Below, in pieces: positions 1 to 14,045 of a stretch of DNA of 64,000 bases. The stretch is from assembly GCF_000764305.2 (NCBI RefSeq), contig NW_025934876.1:372001-436000 (forward strand), read 5' to 3'. A program made the translations under genes and the position numbers. Numbering within the stretch: the stretch's first letter is position 1; the number at the start of each line of letters is the position of its first letter. Source of the DNA: Hyalella azteca. Lineage: Eukaryota > Arthropoda > Malacostraca > Amphipoda > Hyalellidae. The notes beneath the pieces are model-generated. The model saw nothing but the letters and a program-made list of their open reading frames with translations. It was not told where the DNA came from and did no database searches.

Positions 1-840
1 TAAATCATAAGGTATTCCTCTGAAATTAATATGAGAAAGATTATACTGGAAATATCTGAAAGTTTTTAGTATTGCTTGATGATTGATGGGACATTAATAA
101 AAATCTTTTAAGTAATTAAAACACAAATATAAAAACGGGCAGGTTAACGAACGTGAATTTAATGGTAGGATCGTGCATTTGTTCACAGTACGAGGCTCAA
201 GAATAAATATTGTTCAGAACACTGGAAAACCGAAACGGAGAACGTATTTATAAACTAAGAGAACGTGATGTGCGTGGAGTTTTTCTCGGGCAAATTCGCT
301 CAAATATTAAATGACTTTGAATTTATTTGATCTCCTTTTTCTAAAACACAACGCTACACGAACGTACATTTCTTCACCGACAAAACGAATGCACAGTTAT
401 TCGTTGGTTGTGTATGGAAATCATTAATACTTAAAATGAAAATTGTATAGTAATATGGCAAGGTTTGAAGCCTCAGATAATTATCGATTGAAATTTTTTT
501 TCTTTGTCTCTAAAAGTTTTGGAAAACTAATATCCTCTCGTTAATTGAGTGAATGTGGAGATCTCGAGTGAGCGATGCTAAGCGCACGTTCACGACGCTC
601 AACTGAACGTGAAGACTTGAGCGACTGAGGAAGTCTTAGGCAACGCCTGCAAAGTTTGCTGATGTCAGCACAAATGTACAGGCTTCGTCTTGGCGGTTAC
701 ACTCCCACTGTTCCCCCAGCAAACATATGATATTATGGAGCATATGAAATGAAACCTTCTATAGTGCATACCATCTCTGATAAATTAACAATACATCCCC
801 AAACGCGAGTCCAACTTAAACCGAAAGACGTTGTTTTCTG

Positions 841-1030
841 ATTTTTAGCGCATTTTTTCATTTATGGAAAAAATGTACTTTTGTGCTCGCCATATCCGTC
901 CGTCTGTCTGTGCGTCCGTCCTTCTGTCTGTCTGTCTGTCCGTCCGTGACTTCACGTTTTCGTCGACGAAAAAATGCGCTCTCTGTTACTCATTGCAGTG
1001 AGTACTGATCGAGTTATATTTTTTAGGTTT
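841..1030 (+). repeat. dispersed inverted-arm repeat, copy 1
   Basis: This segment matches 13857-14045 along its whole length. A 12-bp arm, GCGCATTTTTTC (848-859), is mirrored exactly by GAAAAAATGCGC (968-979). Between the arms lie a GTGCTCGCCAT block and a run of CCGT/CTGT tetramers, followed by the palindrome CGTCGACG. After the right arm is a near-palindrome around TGCAGTGAGT. No coding capacity is seen. I do not recognise the family; it may be a MITE-like or foldback element. Confidence 0.75.
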
Positions 1031-1721
1031 GTACGGAAAAGAGCAACTCGGAATGGCACGCAGTTCATCAAATTTTCAAGTCTCTTGTAAAAATACGAAA
1101 CGAATTACCCTCAATTATTTATTCATAATTACCTTGCAATTTAGGCTTTTTCCCTCAGCCAATGAAGGCCCCGGTTAGTCTGCAATGGCCTAAGGAAGTT
1201 ATTTTTTTTATTCTCTGCCTGCAATGAAACGAATAAGAAATTTAATTTTCTGTAATTATCACGATCATCTTTATTCCGAAAATTTAAATATTCATCCAAA
1301 ATAGTAGCTATGGAATAATTGAATATAACTGTACATAGTGCAATAGGAATTTTTTGTGAATACAAGTTCCATTAATTACTGTATATCATTTAATTATTCA
1401 CTCATTAAAGGTTCGATTTACATACGAGAAATGAACATCAGTCAAGTTTTACGCATGTGCTCAGAGCCCTGCATGAGGTAGCTATGTTAATCTTTATCAG
1501 TAGTCAAATATCGGTGAATCAGCATTTCAACAGCATGGATATCCCCTCTTTGATACAGCCATACCCTTCTAGTCACGCATGCACTCCTTCTAACAGGTTC
1601 TATACGTGCTTCTCATGACATCAATTTTGAAGCCAAATTGACCTGAATCTTAGGTAACATACTTGATCGACAGGAGTTCGTGATGCCGCAATCTTGATTG
1701 CATTAGTAAAATGCAATCAAG

Positions 1722-1800
1722 GTTCATCAGGTTCATTTTCAGGTTCAGGTTCAGATTTCATCAGGTTCATCAGGTTCAGGTTTTCAGGTTTTTCATTTTC
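1722..1800. repeat. short tandem repeat of CAGGTTCAT-like units
   Basis: About 80 bases are built from irregular copies of 'ttcatcaggttcagg'. The copies differ in length, so this is a degenerate minisatellite rather than a clean array. It has no adjacent gene. Confidence 0.7.
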
Positions 1801-4800
1801 ATAACATTATTCCTTTATACTAATTCGGTAACAAGCTGAATGCGGCGTGACGGACCTGAATTTGGTATACCTGAATGCTGCTTCTCTGATTAACATGTCT
1901 TGGTAAGCATAGAAGGTGAAGCAGATGAAGCTGCTGTGGCATTATGTATTCTACACACCTTAATGTTACAGCACTGGATTAATTATCAATTCTGAACGCA
2001 CAAAATGTAGAAACTAGCATTAAGAGACTCAAACGCCCAAAATAAATTCAAACTGTTGGTATTTTTCAAGCAACTATACTTAAATTATGTCAACATGACC
2101 ATGCAGTGTTCTTCAGTCTCGATAAAAATATATTGTGCTCATCTCTCATGAAAATTTTTGCGTAGAAGCCAAAATTTGTATATGCTTTATATATGCAAAA
2201 ACTATTCCAAATTGATTCAGTAACTAATTTCGTTAAATTAGAGCATATACGTCCAGAAAAAAATCTTCGTATTAAAATAATTTTGTTGCAGTGGTAACCG
2301 ACTTACATTATTTTTTTGGAGAATACCATATGAATGATCAATGTTTTTTCTTATAAATGATTGATGTTGTTTTACCTAATGAATGATAGGAGCAGAAGGT
2401 TGTAGCGTATTAAACAAGAGATTTGCTTGGAAAAATTTACATTATACTCATAGTTCAAAATTTTAAGTGCACTTGATTTTATTTATATTTTGAAAATTAT
2501 GTCAAATAAGATAAAATGATCACATTTATTCAGATTGCGCACAGTAAGCTCCAAGTTATTCCAGACGATTTTTAGAGGCCATTAATTGGTTATTTGAATA
2601 AACTCTGCCGATCCAGCGTCATAAAACATCATTTCTTTAATTGGAAGGCATGTGTGTACAGTTCATGGCTTTGATTAAAAACTTATTTGAGTCAAATTTC
2701 TTGCAGCATCACAAGTAAATCGTATAAAAATGAAGTCAAGCAATGCATATTGAATGTCTGCCAGTAAGTTCTAGCAAATTAGAGAGCGCCAATCATACCA
2801 TCCGAAGATAACGAATTTCTTAAATACCCCAAGCCTGTTTGCAGCTAGACAACTTCGGAAGCAACAGAGCAACGTATCAGACGGCAAGCACTAAGACACG
2901 CTGTATCTGTACCACAGTTCGACGTGTACTGACTGGCATGAGGTCGCTGTGCATGCATAAGACGTGCACATCGTCCAAGTTTCTATGTCAGGATCAGTCT
3001 TCTTTAATCTTTATAAGACGCACCCAGAGAGCGTGCCTTCATGTAGGAGATTTGAAAATTACCATCTCTATTGCTCAGCAAGTTTTATTTTAGCTATCTT
3101 GGGAAATATATCTGAGCAAAGAAGTAGTTAGTGTTCATTTTGTGCTAGCTTGACCAGATGAATAAAATACAATTTTTAAGTATGCAAAAATTCAATTGGG
3201 AAGATGTTAAAATCTAAATGCTTTTTAAGAAGCACACGGTTTATGTGCTATGGGAAAAAGCATTCGAGCATTCCAAAAAATGGATTCATAGCTGTATGAT
3301 GTCGATGCGAACAAAATTGGTGGGAGTAAATAAACTTGAATGACACCACTTATATTGTTGCTGTATACAAAATCACCAAAAGAAAAATCTGGGGTAGGTA
3401 GTGAATAGGTCCTACGATTTGCGTTAGTGCGTTGGCAGCAAGACCTACAAAAATGAAATATCTGTTGGTTGTTTTTGATATCGTGCGATTTTATCGTCTT
3501 AAGGTTGAAACTCATATCCATTTTAAGATAGAGATATGAGAAGCGTCGTCTGGATTGGGAGAACAAGAGCCCAAGAACTTTCATTGTCTGTGAAGGTCAG
3601 GTCCGACTAGGCAACGAGTGCCGTTCATGGCGAAGTCAATAGCTATCTACGAAATTCCAACCTGTTAAATTAAAATAATTTTGCTGATTTATTGGAGCCG
3701 AGTTTATTCGCAATAATATTATCACCTTATGAAGTGGCTTCATCATTCGCTATCATATTCTCTGAAGTACTCAAATAAGAATGGTTTGAGGTCAAACTAA
3801 TTATTCTCGTACAAATAAAAAGACTGAAAACTAGATAAATGCATAACTTATCTTTCAATCCAATGGTGAGAAGCAGAAGATAGCTTATTGAAAGAATTCA
3901 ATGTTAGGCAACCGGAATAACAAACAATAAGCTTTAACGAAACCCAGAAATTAAATAGTTTCTTTACTTAGTATTATCTATTATTATAATAATTTATATT
4001 TTTAATTACTACTCGTTTCTTATTTAAGCTGTAAATTTTCCATTTTACTAACTTCCGACAACTAAATGTAAATTATGAAGTAGAATCATATCGATACCAA
4101 AGTTTCTGTCCAGTATGTGAATATAAGCTCATGTAAATTATATCTGCGCTGTAAATATTATAAATGCATGCAGCATCAAGAATGCCCGGCGTTCAAACAT
4201 TGCAGCATAAATACGATGAACTGGTCGCCGCCTTGCACCAGCTGTGTAAGCACAAACTTTCACTTCAAGAACTTTCATGGTCTTCGGTAAGAATGCGGAA
4301 GCGGAGTGCGCATTACTCTCTTATACCGCTCATTCAGTCCGCTGAAGATAGTATTTCAAGCTAAAGCTTCCCAAAGTTTGCTTTAGCTTTAAAAACAAAT
4401 ATTAAACAAACAATCATTTATAACAAATAGTTGAATTTGATAGACTGATTGCGATAAAAATATGAAGGAAAACTTTAATGAAAAAGTATGAGGCTAAGTT
4501 GGATCTCTCAATCAACTGGTAAGATCCTGAACTCAGTATAGGAATTCAAATGTGTGTTTGTATGTGTTGTCGAATAAAGTATACCTTGTCCTTGACATCT
4601 TGTCGACATAATTGGATGATATAATTTGACTAAAAATTATTATCATGCAATCAAGACTCAGGCCCGCTCAAAAAGGCTACGTCTTCCCGTCACTACCATG
4701 TAAGAAACAAATGAGCGCTACAACAAAGTTTCCTCACCTCTCATAATTGGGAGCTGGTGCAGAGCAGCGTGTAGACGTGACCGCTCTGCGGTCCCTTAAT

Positions 4801-7620
4801 TAATGTTGACTAATTCCAAGAGATGTTGCAGGTCAGTGATCTCTGTAGATTGCTCATATATTCTTTGTCCTTAGTCTTTCATTATTGGAGTAACGGAGCA
4901 TTTATCAATGAGATTTAGGTAAGGTTTCTTCAAGGTTGTTAACCTTAAAACTCAAATACACTAAACATCATTTTCCACGCTTTGCTTCGTTTCCTGTAGA
5001 GGTTTTTGTGATAAATTCAAATTCAAATATGAAAAAAAATTAAAACATTTTCTTCCGTCATAACAATCTGCATTTAGTGCAACAAGTGTATCGATGAAGC
5101 GGAACTCCACATTTACTTGTACCTGGAATTTGTAGGCATCTGATAACTTATTTGCTTAAGCTCTCATCTCGCGTTGGTCTAGAAGTTGAAAAGAAAAATT
5201 AGAAATCTGGCGTCATAAAATATGCTTGCGGGAATGAGAAGGTTAAAACATATGCGTACAAAACATTGACACGTAACATAAAATGAATTGATAACACCAA
5301 ACACATTTCATCGATGTAGCCAGCAATTATCTGGAAAGGTTGATTATTTTTCACAAAATTAGATTAAACCAGAAGCAAGTGATGCCGGAAAGTCAACTCT
5401 TCCATGGTCCTGTACATCACACCAAGCAGCGCCTGCTGAGCTGTACACTGCAAGAAAACGCGCAAAAAATATACTTAATAAGTGCTGAAATTCTCCAGTA
5501 ATTTAGGCTGAAAAAAAACGGTGACTCAAATTAGTGAGTTTCATGAGGAGGTGAGTGATAAAATAGAAGCAAAGGAGAAGAGTTCGATAGGAAGTGGAGG
5601 AAGAGCTTGTATTTCTACGTATACTCACGCTGCATGGTTCACTCACCTCTCAGCGACGTGCTGTCAACGGCCGCCGTGCCTGAAAACGATGAAATTAACG
5701 TTATAATTTATACAACTTGGTTTAATGCTCTAAATTTGTATTTCAAATTAGAAAATAAATACACCGAGAATATTCTTACATGAATAGGTTAATTTTATTA
5801 CTTGTTTCACTGAAGCATCCCATCATTCTTTTTCGATTTCCTTGTAAAAAAAAATACTTAATAATCGATACAAACCTTCTTGACTTGTGATCATTTCTCT
5901 TGTTATACACAGAAACTGGTTCAGGCGTACCTATACTAGAATAGGCAGAGTATATCCTTGTGAAGGAAGATGGAACAACAACTTTTGTTTTTTTCATAGT
6001 TCGACAGTGAAGTTTATTTATTTTTTCCGATAATATAATGGATGTGGTGGTGAGTTTTAAATGGGTGTGAGGATTAAGCAGGACAGCGAGCTGCCAGATA
6101 ACTTTTTCCCTCTACTTTCAACCAACTCACTGCTTATACCCTTTAACTGGAAAGGGTAACAGGGCGCCTTGCACCAGGGACCAGCAAGACTACATTATCC
6201 TGTCTGGCGCGGTCAACTTTCTTCGGTTATCCTTGACTGCAACAGAGCAGGCCATGACGCTAAAAACAGGCAACTCTTTGTTCAGGTCCTTAATTAGGAC
6301 GTGAAAAATTCTGAAGTTGCCGTATTATTTTTTTGGATTGAACTTTTTAGATTGAATGATTTAAGATTCAATTAGTTTGAGACGGAGTTTACGAAGATTT
6401 ACCTACCCGCATAATTTCTCCTTTTATGTCGATGTAAAAAGGATAAGGTCATGAATGTCTATTATAAATTATTTTAGTAACTTTGGATAATTTAATAAAA
6501 ACTGGGAATGTGAATAAATGTATTTTTGGGGCGTTTTTATTGAGTAGTTCACTAAGCGGCATGTTTTGTATATAAATAAGATCAATCTATTATTTTAAGC
6601 CAACAGGTGCCTAATGATTTTTTGAAGCATGTATTGATATTATATTAATAAGATTTTCAATGCATTTTGCATATAGTTTCTTCATTATTTTAGACACCCA
6701 TCTCATCGTGTTGAATTTTAAACACGAGGCTGAAACAGAAAATTTCACACAGTTTCTCTTAAAGTTGGAAATTAACAATTCGAACTGGGGGCTAAATTGG
6801 AATCTTTCCTCGGAATTGGGTTAGAAATACAATTGTTCATCACACAATAATTAAATAAACACAATGCTGAATATAAACACATTTTTACGGAAGCACGATG
6901 TACATTTGATTTATCTCCACTATATTTATGACGTTTCTTACAAACTGTTCTTCGACTTCCATTAGCTTGTTTTCATTCTTTCATTTTTAGACATCATTCA
7001 GTGAGTTATTTAGCTAGCTTTAAATACATAGGGACTATTTTAAAGTGTTCCACAATTGCAATCTTATTGGAGAAGACATGCACATTGGTACCAAAAAAAA
7101 ACTATTCTGGAAGCAGCAAAAAGGTGAAATTGACCTATAATGAGGATAGTACACTTACATCGTAGCCGAGGTGAGCGGTGATCACTACCCTGCGCCTGAA
7201 TTATTATTCACTCTCAACAAATGTTCGGCCTCTGATCAGATATTTATGGCAGCCTCAGATCGCACAACTATGTTTTAAGCCATAGCCATGGATCTTACTA
7301 ACGTATATTGCACGGTTGTAAACGCAGCTCGACTTAGAATTACCATCGTTTCTTTCATGTTTTTCCATTTCTGGACCATTTGAAATCTCTATATTATCGC
7401 CCATACCAGCTTCTATCAGAAGTGATGATTGCTTAAATCTAAACTCGTATATGTTTGATTAAGAGATGAACAGTTACGCTAACCAGTTATATAATCAAAA
7501 AATGCCATAAACGACTATTTTCCATCAGAATCTTCTGATATTAATGCTCCCTAGAAGTTAATTTATGTGTGGTCCTTCACTGATTGTACGTTGAGGTTGG
7601 CCGATGAATGAGGAAATATT

Positions 7621-7790
7621 AGCCGACTCATTAGGTGAATGATCAATTTATTGTTATAAATAATAGCCGACTCATTAGGTGAATGATCAATTTATTGTTA
7701 TAAATAATAGCCGACTCATTAGGTGAATGATCAATTTATTGTTATAAATAATAGCCGACTCATTAGGTGAATCATCAATTTAATAAATGG
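7621..7790. repeat. 44-bp tandem array, 4 copies
   Basis: Copies start at 7621, 7665, 7709 and 7753, each beginning AGCCGACTCATTAGG. The first three are nearly identical and the last degenerates into AATAAATGG-type repeats up to about 7830. No gene lies nearby. Confidence 0.95.
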
Positions 7791-9335
7791 TAGCTATTTA
7801 AATAAATGGTATCAATTTAATAAATGGTATATTATTATTGTTAATTATACTGTCCTCATGTGTACGTGATATCGTCAAAAATAACCCCGAACATGACGCA
7901 TTATATATAATCCTTCTCTTAATTACTCTACGCTTTTACTGGCCCGCGGGCAGCAGCCGGCTACCCACTGCACGTTGGATTAAGGAATGGAGCAGCCAGA
8001 ATTATGAATTATTTCAGTTCTTATTAACAGTAAAAGTTTTTGACTCTGCTGTTATAATTGAATTTACTTAAAAAGGCGATATTATACAAATAGATATTAA
8101 GGTTGGAAGATACATTCCATAGTTTGAGTTCAAAATTCAATGAAATAAAATTTATTGGCAACATCCACGGATTATTCGGAATTACGGGTATTGTTCCGAA
8201 TAATAATTATTTTGATTTTTTTATAGTAAAAGCCTTGTCAATCACACTGAGAATAATATTGAAGAAATAAAATGCATTCTCTAAAACTAACCAAGTTTCA
8301 TTACTGCATTCATTTGGCTTAATCAATTTTTTCTATGCCGTAACAAAATATTCATGCAAAATATTCAATATATGTTGCCGGCGGGAAAAACTCCTCGAAT
8401 ATTGTTAATAAATTACGTTTCATGGATGATGAAATTATAGAGGAACGTTGAGTCGCTGTCAACTTACTCGAGCTTGAAGTTTTACGACTCAAATCCATCG
8501 TACAAAATTACGACTTATCTATCAACTGAAGACCTCCATAAACACTCCCTACGTTAAATTACCACTGTAAGGTACGGGTAGACCTGACTCTTATAACTTG
8601 AAATTACTTTTAACTTGGCTTTTTCGATCATTTTGTAGAGGGTCATGACAGTTTTTATACCCAAGCTGCCTCGCTGGCTGCGTGAGCGGTCAAATCACAG
8701 CCAGAGGCTGCACCGAGCAAGTCCAAGCTTCATCGATGAGTGGTACAGTAATCGCTCAAGATAATCAGCATAAACAGTGTATTAATTCAAAAAGACGTCT
8801 ACTATCATTCAAAAATGTAGATTGGTTTGCTCATATAACAACCAGAGTAAAAAAACAGACTGTTGTGTGTATCAATCACAACATTCAGAGTAAAAAAAAC
8901 TGCAAATAAGCTTGCTGGTGGATTTGACAACACTTGTGATCCAAGCACTATCTATTAAAGTGCTTGGTTTTCCTGCAACCCAGTGAAAGCTTATTCTTTA
9001 CACTTTTTTATGTTGATTACTGACAGTTGACTTCTGATGTTTTATTCTAAATCGTTAATCAAAATTTTTAAAAATTGAAATTTTTATGTAGTACATTTAA
9101 AAATTGATTACAAATTTCATGCGATGAAAAAATCACACCCAGTTTAAAGCGCTGACTCGGTGTAGCATTAGCCAATCTATTCTTTTTTTTTTCAGTGTAT
9201 TTCATGCCACGGGCCGAATCCTTGCCGAGCATTGGGTCTTGGATATTAATCTATACGGTGAAACGAATACTTGTTGACGCAACTTAGTTCCGAAGCCGGA
9301 GTATTGGCTCACGAAATTAGGCGATGCCTATTGTG

Positions 9336-9620
9336 TGACGTCTGTTCGGTGACGCCTGGTCGGTGACGCCTGTTTGGTGACGCTTGTTCGGTGACGTCTG
9401 TTCGGTGGCGCCTGTTCGGTGACGCCTATTTGGTGACGCTTGTTCGGTGACGCCTGTTTGGTGACGCCTGTTTGGTGACCCTTGTTTGGTGACGCCTGTT
9501 TGGTGACGCCTGTTCGATTACTCCTGTTCGGTGACGCCTGTTCGGTGACGCCTGTTCGGTGACGCCTGTTTGGTAACGCCTGTTCGGTGACGACTGGCGC
9601 CCCCTGTTCGGTTACTCCCG
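9336..9620. repeat. 14-bp minisatellite GTGACGCCTGTTCG, about 20 copies
   Basis: The array repeats a 14-bp unit with C/T variants at fixed positions (GTTCG, GTTTG, GGTCG). The unit is GC-rich compared with its surroundings. Because 14 is not a multiple of three, the frame shifts at every copy and no protein is implied. Confidence 0.95.
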
Positions 9621-10199
9621 TTCATGCAGACATCTGCTTCGTGATGCTGGCAGCATTAACGCAGAGTTGCCGTTTATGTTTGCGTTGCTTCAAACTCACG
9701 ATAAACGCTCAGAATTAAACGATCTTGCGGTTCTATGCCCAGTAATATATATTTATAATCCTAGGCTGTTCGTTATTGTTATTGGTACTTTTGCGCCCAT
9801 ATATGTATTTTATCTTCCCTCATATCAGCTGTCGAATTATACTACTTTATGCTTCTTCAGAATAAATTTGTTAGCGGACTAAGGGCTTCAGGGCAAATTC
9901 TGAAAACGTGTTCACCCCAAAAATACGAGTGAGAAAAAAAGGAAATAAATGATAACTAAGCAAATTATCGAAGTGAAAATTAAAAGAAATCCCTCGAGAA
10001 AGAAATTCCTCGTCCGCATGCCAGAACAGAACATGCGGTCGGCTGAACTGTACAGACGACATGCTGTCATCAGTCAGCTGGAGTGTTTCCAACTCACGAA
10101 CAGCTTTGCTTTCGAGTAAATGTAATAGTAACCAATACATTTTTTCTAACATATCTAACTAGCAGGTTAGCCCAGCATAGACTGGGATAGATTATTCCT

Positions 10200-10330
10200 G
10201 TAGTATGAGAAATCTTAAATCCCGTCATCCCGAATCCCATCAATCCGAATCATGTCTTCTCGAACACCGTCATCCCAAACCCCTATCGTCCCGTATTCCG
10301 TCATGCCGCATCCCGTCATTCAGCATCCAG
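10200..10330. repeat. degenerate ~15-bp repeat CCCGTCATCCCGAAT
   Basis: Imperfect copies of a CCGTCATCCCGAAT-like word recur across about 130 bases with substitutions and length changes. A related phrase, CATTCAGCATCCAGTTAAT, occurs at its right end and again near 61749, so the edge may belong to a dispersed repeat. Confidence 0.6.
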
Positions 10331-12029
10331 TTAATAATTTTGAAGCCAAAGTACGTAAATAAACTATAAAAAATGAAAATGCGTTCAAACCGCATTTAGC
10401 GCAGTACATATGTTGAATTCTTTTTTTTAATTTTGAAAGGAGCTTTAATTGTTTATTTGAAAAATAATTTGTACTTTCCCATGCATGAGAAAAATTTCGA
10501 TTTTTAAAATAAAACATTCCTGCCTTTTCCTATATTCCATATTCAACCGCTAAAAAAATTCTGGCTCCAATAAAATATTCCGTGGATAAAAGTATAGTGG
10601 ATGCTTTTTCCTGCATATCACGAGCACTATGCATTAAACACGCCAATTCTGATAAACATATAATTTATTTATAGGATATTTTTTTAAGCTGATAAAAATT
10701 TTGGAGGTTTATTCGTAAATTTTAAGTTAACCACGGAATAATTTTTTTACGATGCCATAGAAAACATTTAGGGTAAACATTTTTAAATATGGATATCGGC
10801 CGATAAAAAATGCTTTCTTTTATTTGGAATATAATTTTTTGTATCATAAAAAGTCATAAATATACTCCCATTTGTCGTTTGGGATTCTCTTATTTATATT
10901 ACACTGCCTCAGCATAGGAATACAAACGTATGCTTTAAAGCGTACTAAATAGAGCGAGAGTTCTGTGACACTCCACTAACCAAAGTGTCATTCCATATAA
11001 TTTGAATCGATCGATATAACTACAATTCTAAAAGCAAAAATCGTACATGGATTTTGTTAGAAAATTACAAATTAGAAGGTCTCAATTCCTCAAGGATACC
11101 TGTATCCTATGATGGATGACTAGTCTCTGTAATACAATCAGGTCAATTAATAATTAAGTGTTTACGTTAAAGATTGGCATTGTTATTTGCGCTAAAAACG
11201 TTTGCCTAATTCTTTACTGAAGATTTTCAATACCTTTATGTGAAAAAAAAAACGAACTAATACTTCAAAGTGTAATAATTTACCTTAATTTTTCATTCTA
11301 TTTATTTGCATACGCTGCAATAAATTTGTTATTTTGAGTCTCAGAATAGTTAACGCAATGGAAATTTCTGGGTCTATGTTTCATTTGCGATTCAGATTGA
11401 TTTACATAGGTTGAAAGTCCGTTTCCAGTGTCCTTGATGGTACGTAAATCTAAATTAATTCTATTATATTACCAAGTTTACTATTGAAATTTTTTCCTTA
11501 CTAATTCAGACAGATTCTTGCAATCAAAAATGTTACTCTTGCATTCATTTGCAGCAATTCGAAATATTGGGGAAACAGGGCGAAAATTTTGTTTTTTGAA
11601 CTGTGCTATCGACTATCGTTACAGGAGTTGTGTCATACAGTGTACATAGCAACAGTTTCGAAGAAATTCTGTCTTAATGTTTGCAAATTTGCGATTATCG
11701 TTAATTAATTTTAAACATAAATAGAGTAGAATGTAGGTGAGAAGACTATTTCAAACTGATTAAAATGCAATATTCAATACCACTTTTATATTCGCTGAAG
11801 AACTATAAGTTGCTCCTGAAATTATGACGTACTTAAGGTACTTTCAAATACAATTTGTTATCATCTGTTGGATTACTTCAATCAGTAAAGAATTCATCTG
11901 ATTAAGCCTTTTGATCCACTCTTATCGTGAATTTTTCCTCACACTTCAACACGCGCAGGTAGACCTCCTGCGGGCCTATGGTCAGTGCGCAGCAGACTTG
12001 GTAGAAAGTGCATGTAATCTACCCGTGCT

Positions 12030-12375
12030 AGGAGGAGGCCTGCTACCTTCTACCCGTGCTAGGAGGAGGCCTACTACCTTCTACCCGTGCCAGGAGAAGG
12101 CCTGCTACCTTCTACTCGTGCCAGGAGGAGGCCTGCTGCCTTCTACCCGTGCCAGGAGGAGGCCTGCTACCTTCTACCCGTGCCAGGAGGAGGCCTGCTA
12201 CCTTCTACCCGTGCCAGGAGGAGGCCTGCTACCTTCTACCCGTGCCAGGAGGAGGCCTGCTACCTTCTACCCGTGCTAGGAGGAGGCCTGCTACCATCTA
12301 CCCGTGCTAGGAAACCTACTTCTTTCTACCCGTACTATAAAGAGGCCTACTATTTTCTATCGATGCTAGGAGGCG
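12030..12375. repeat. 31-bp minisatellite, about 10 copies
   Basis: Copies of a 31-bp unit begin AGGAGGAGGCCTGCT and end near TACCCGTGCC. They start every 31 bases from 12030 to about 12309, then decay. A unit of 31 moves the frame by one each copy, so all three plus-strand frames stay open and give the same 31-residue pattern. These open frames are by-products of the array, not genes. Confidence 0.95.
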
Positions 12376-13713
12376 CGTTGCCATTTACGGCCGCTCTAAA
12401 TTACTAGCAAATATTCGTGTTCGAGACCTGCAAGTGTTTCTCGTGCTGACTTAAAAGCCTGGGCTGCCTGCTGCCGCAAAAAGACCATCACTTGACTAGG
12501 TATAAGCGCACCTTTTCATTTGATGCGCGTTTTTAATCGTTGTACATCCATAAAAATAAATTGTTTCATGCTGGAAGATTAGCTTTTTGTAGTGATCAGC
12601 TTTATGATGATAAATTGCCCTGGTCAAAGTCTAGCTAGACTCTAGAAGCCACTCGCTTTGTACCTGTAAACCTTTTTGCACAACAGTTTACAATAGGCTA
12701 AAACAAGTTTCTGACTTGAACGAGACTAGTCCAAAAAAAAAAAAAACTTATTGAAATTCGTACCTATGAACTGAAAATGTTCTCACCTGTGTTGTATCTT
12801 TGTCTGGAAGAAGTTTTATTTCTTGGAAGCGTATGTTCGGAAAATGGAATCGATTTCAAAGATTGTCGACTTCTGAAGCGAGGTAGGTTCCGTTAAGATT
12901 TCACACCAGATTAGCAAATTTCACTTATGAAAATGTAAACAAACAAAGGCACACCTGCAACGAAAAATATACGAATAACGTGTTAAAAAGAAAAAAAAAG
13001 AAATTTCAATCCACTCCGAAAATGCTAACCATTATTTAACTAAATTGTAAATTAAAATGGACTGATACAGGTTCTGGAGGCTAATCAGTACACTTCTTAA
13101 AGCACCTAGGATTCAATCGTATTGTACCAAATCTAAGACGTGAGCGGCGTTTATAAATAGGCATCGCTATAAAATTTGCCGTCTCTTGCCTATAAAGCTT
13201 TTTGTGCTATTTATTTTCAGTTAATGCAAATATTTAATGATTATCATTGATGTAATAATAACAATATAAGTATATGTGAGTATGCGTAGCAATTGAACAC
13301 ATCAAGAAATAAATTCATATATCCGCGTGCGTTGTACAAAAGTTCATTGCATAAAATTCCCTGATGTGTAATTAATAATCAGGCTACAAGGTTAAGACAA
13401 CGAGTAGGGCCGGGACAAGTTCTAATAAGGAATCAAGGGCATCACTTGCTTCGCTTTTAGCAAACCTGTTCTGTGAATTTTTTATTCCGCGGCAGCGAAT
13501 ATTTACAAGTATACAAGCCTACACGCATATTGTATTAGAAGAACCGAAAAAGCGAGCTAATACGAGGATTTCAGATAGTAAAATAATATTGCTAAATCTA
13601 TTATGTTACTTCGTAAGAATTTAGTTGAAAAATGATTTACTGAAAATAGAATCAGTGGAATAAATTCGGGGATTATTCATTATCGTTTCAGTGGTTTGTG
13701 GCAAAAAGTTGAT

Positions 13714-13775
13714 TATTATTATTATTATTATTATTGGTTGTATTATTATATTATATATTATATTATTATTGGTTG
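13714..13775. repeat. TTA/TAT microsatellite
   Basis: A run of ATT trinucleotides followed by TATATTA-type sequence sits about 80 bases before the second copy of the inverted-arm repeat. No coding signal. Confidence 0.9.
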
Positions 13776-13856
13776 TTGTGCAGGATGCCAGGCTGCACTC
13801 CATACTCTGAGGTCCTCATGCAGGACCACAGGCGGAAAGTCAGAAAACAGGATAGC

Positions 13857-14045
13857 AATTTTTGGCGCATTTTCTCATTTATGGAAAAAATGCACTATTG
13901 TGCTCGCCATGTCCGCCTGTCTGTCTGTCCGTCTGTCTGTCTGTCCGTCTGTCTGTCTGTCCGTCCGTCCGTGACCACATTTTCGTCGACGAGAAAATGC
14001 GCTCTCTGTCACTCACTGCAGTGAGTACTGAGTTATATTTTTTCA
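13857..14045 (+). repeat. dispersed inverted-arm repeat, copy 2
   Basis: Second copy of the repeat at 841-1030. Its arms are GCGCATTTTCTC (13865-13876) and GAGAAAATGCGC (13991-14002). Both arms differ from copy 1 at the matching position, so pairing is kept. Inside is a longer CTGT/CCGT tetramer run. After the right arm is a perfect 16-bp palindrome, ACTCACTGCAGTGAGT (14011-14026). Confidence 0.8.

Larger units (their letters stand above)
1..13690. other. gene-free AT-rich stretch with tandem repeats
   Basis: No open frame here looks like a real protein or is flanked by convincing splice sites. The stretch holds one copy of a dispersed inverted-arm repeat (841-1030) and tandem arrays near 1722, 7621, 9336, 10200 and 12030, listed separately. 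A perfect 11-bp stem (8171-8181 with 8194-8204) is the only other structure noted. Short exons of unknown genes could be missed. Confidence 0.6.

Noticed and set aside
11911..12407. Overlapping plus-strand open frames of 84-122 codons
   Set aside because: They are readings of the 31-bp minisatellite in three frames and give the same 31-residue pattern; no splice sites or start context.
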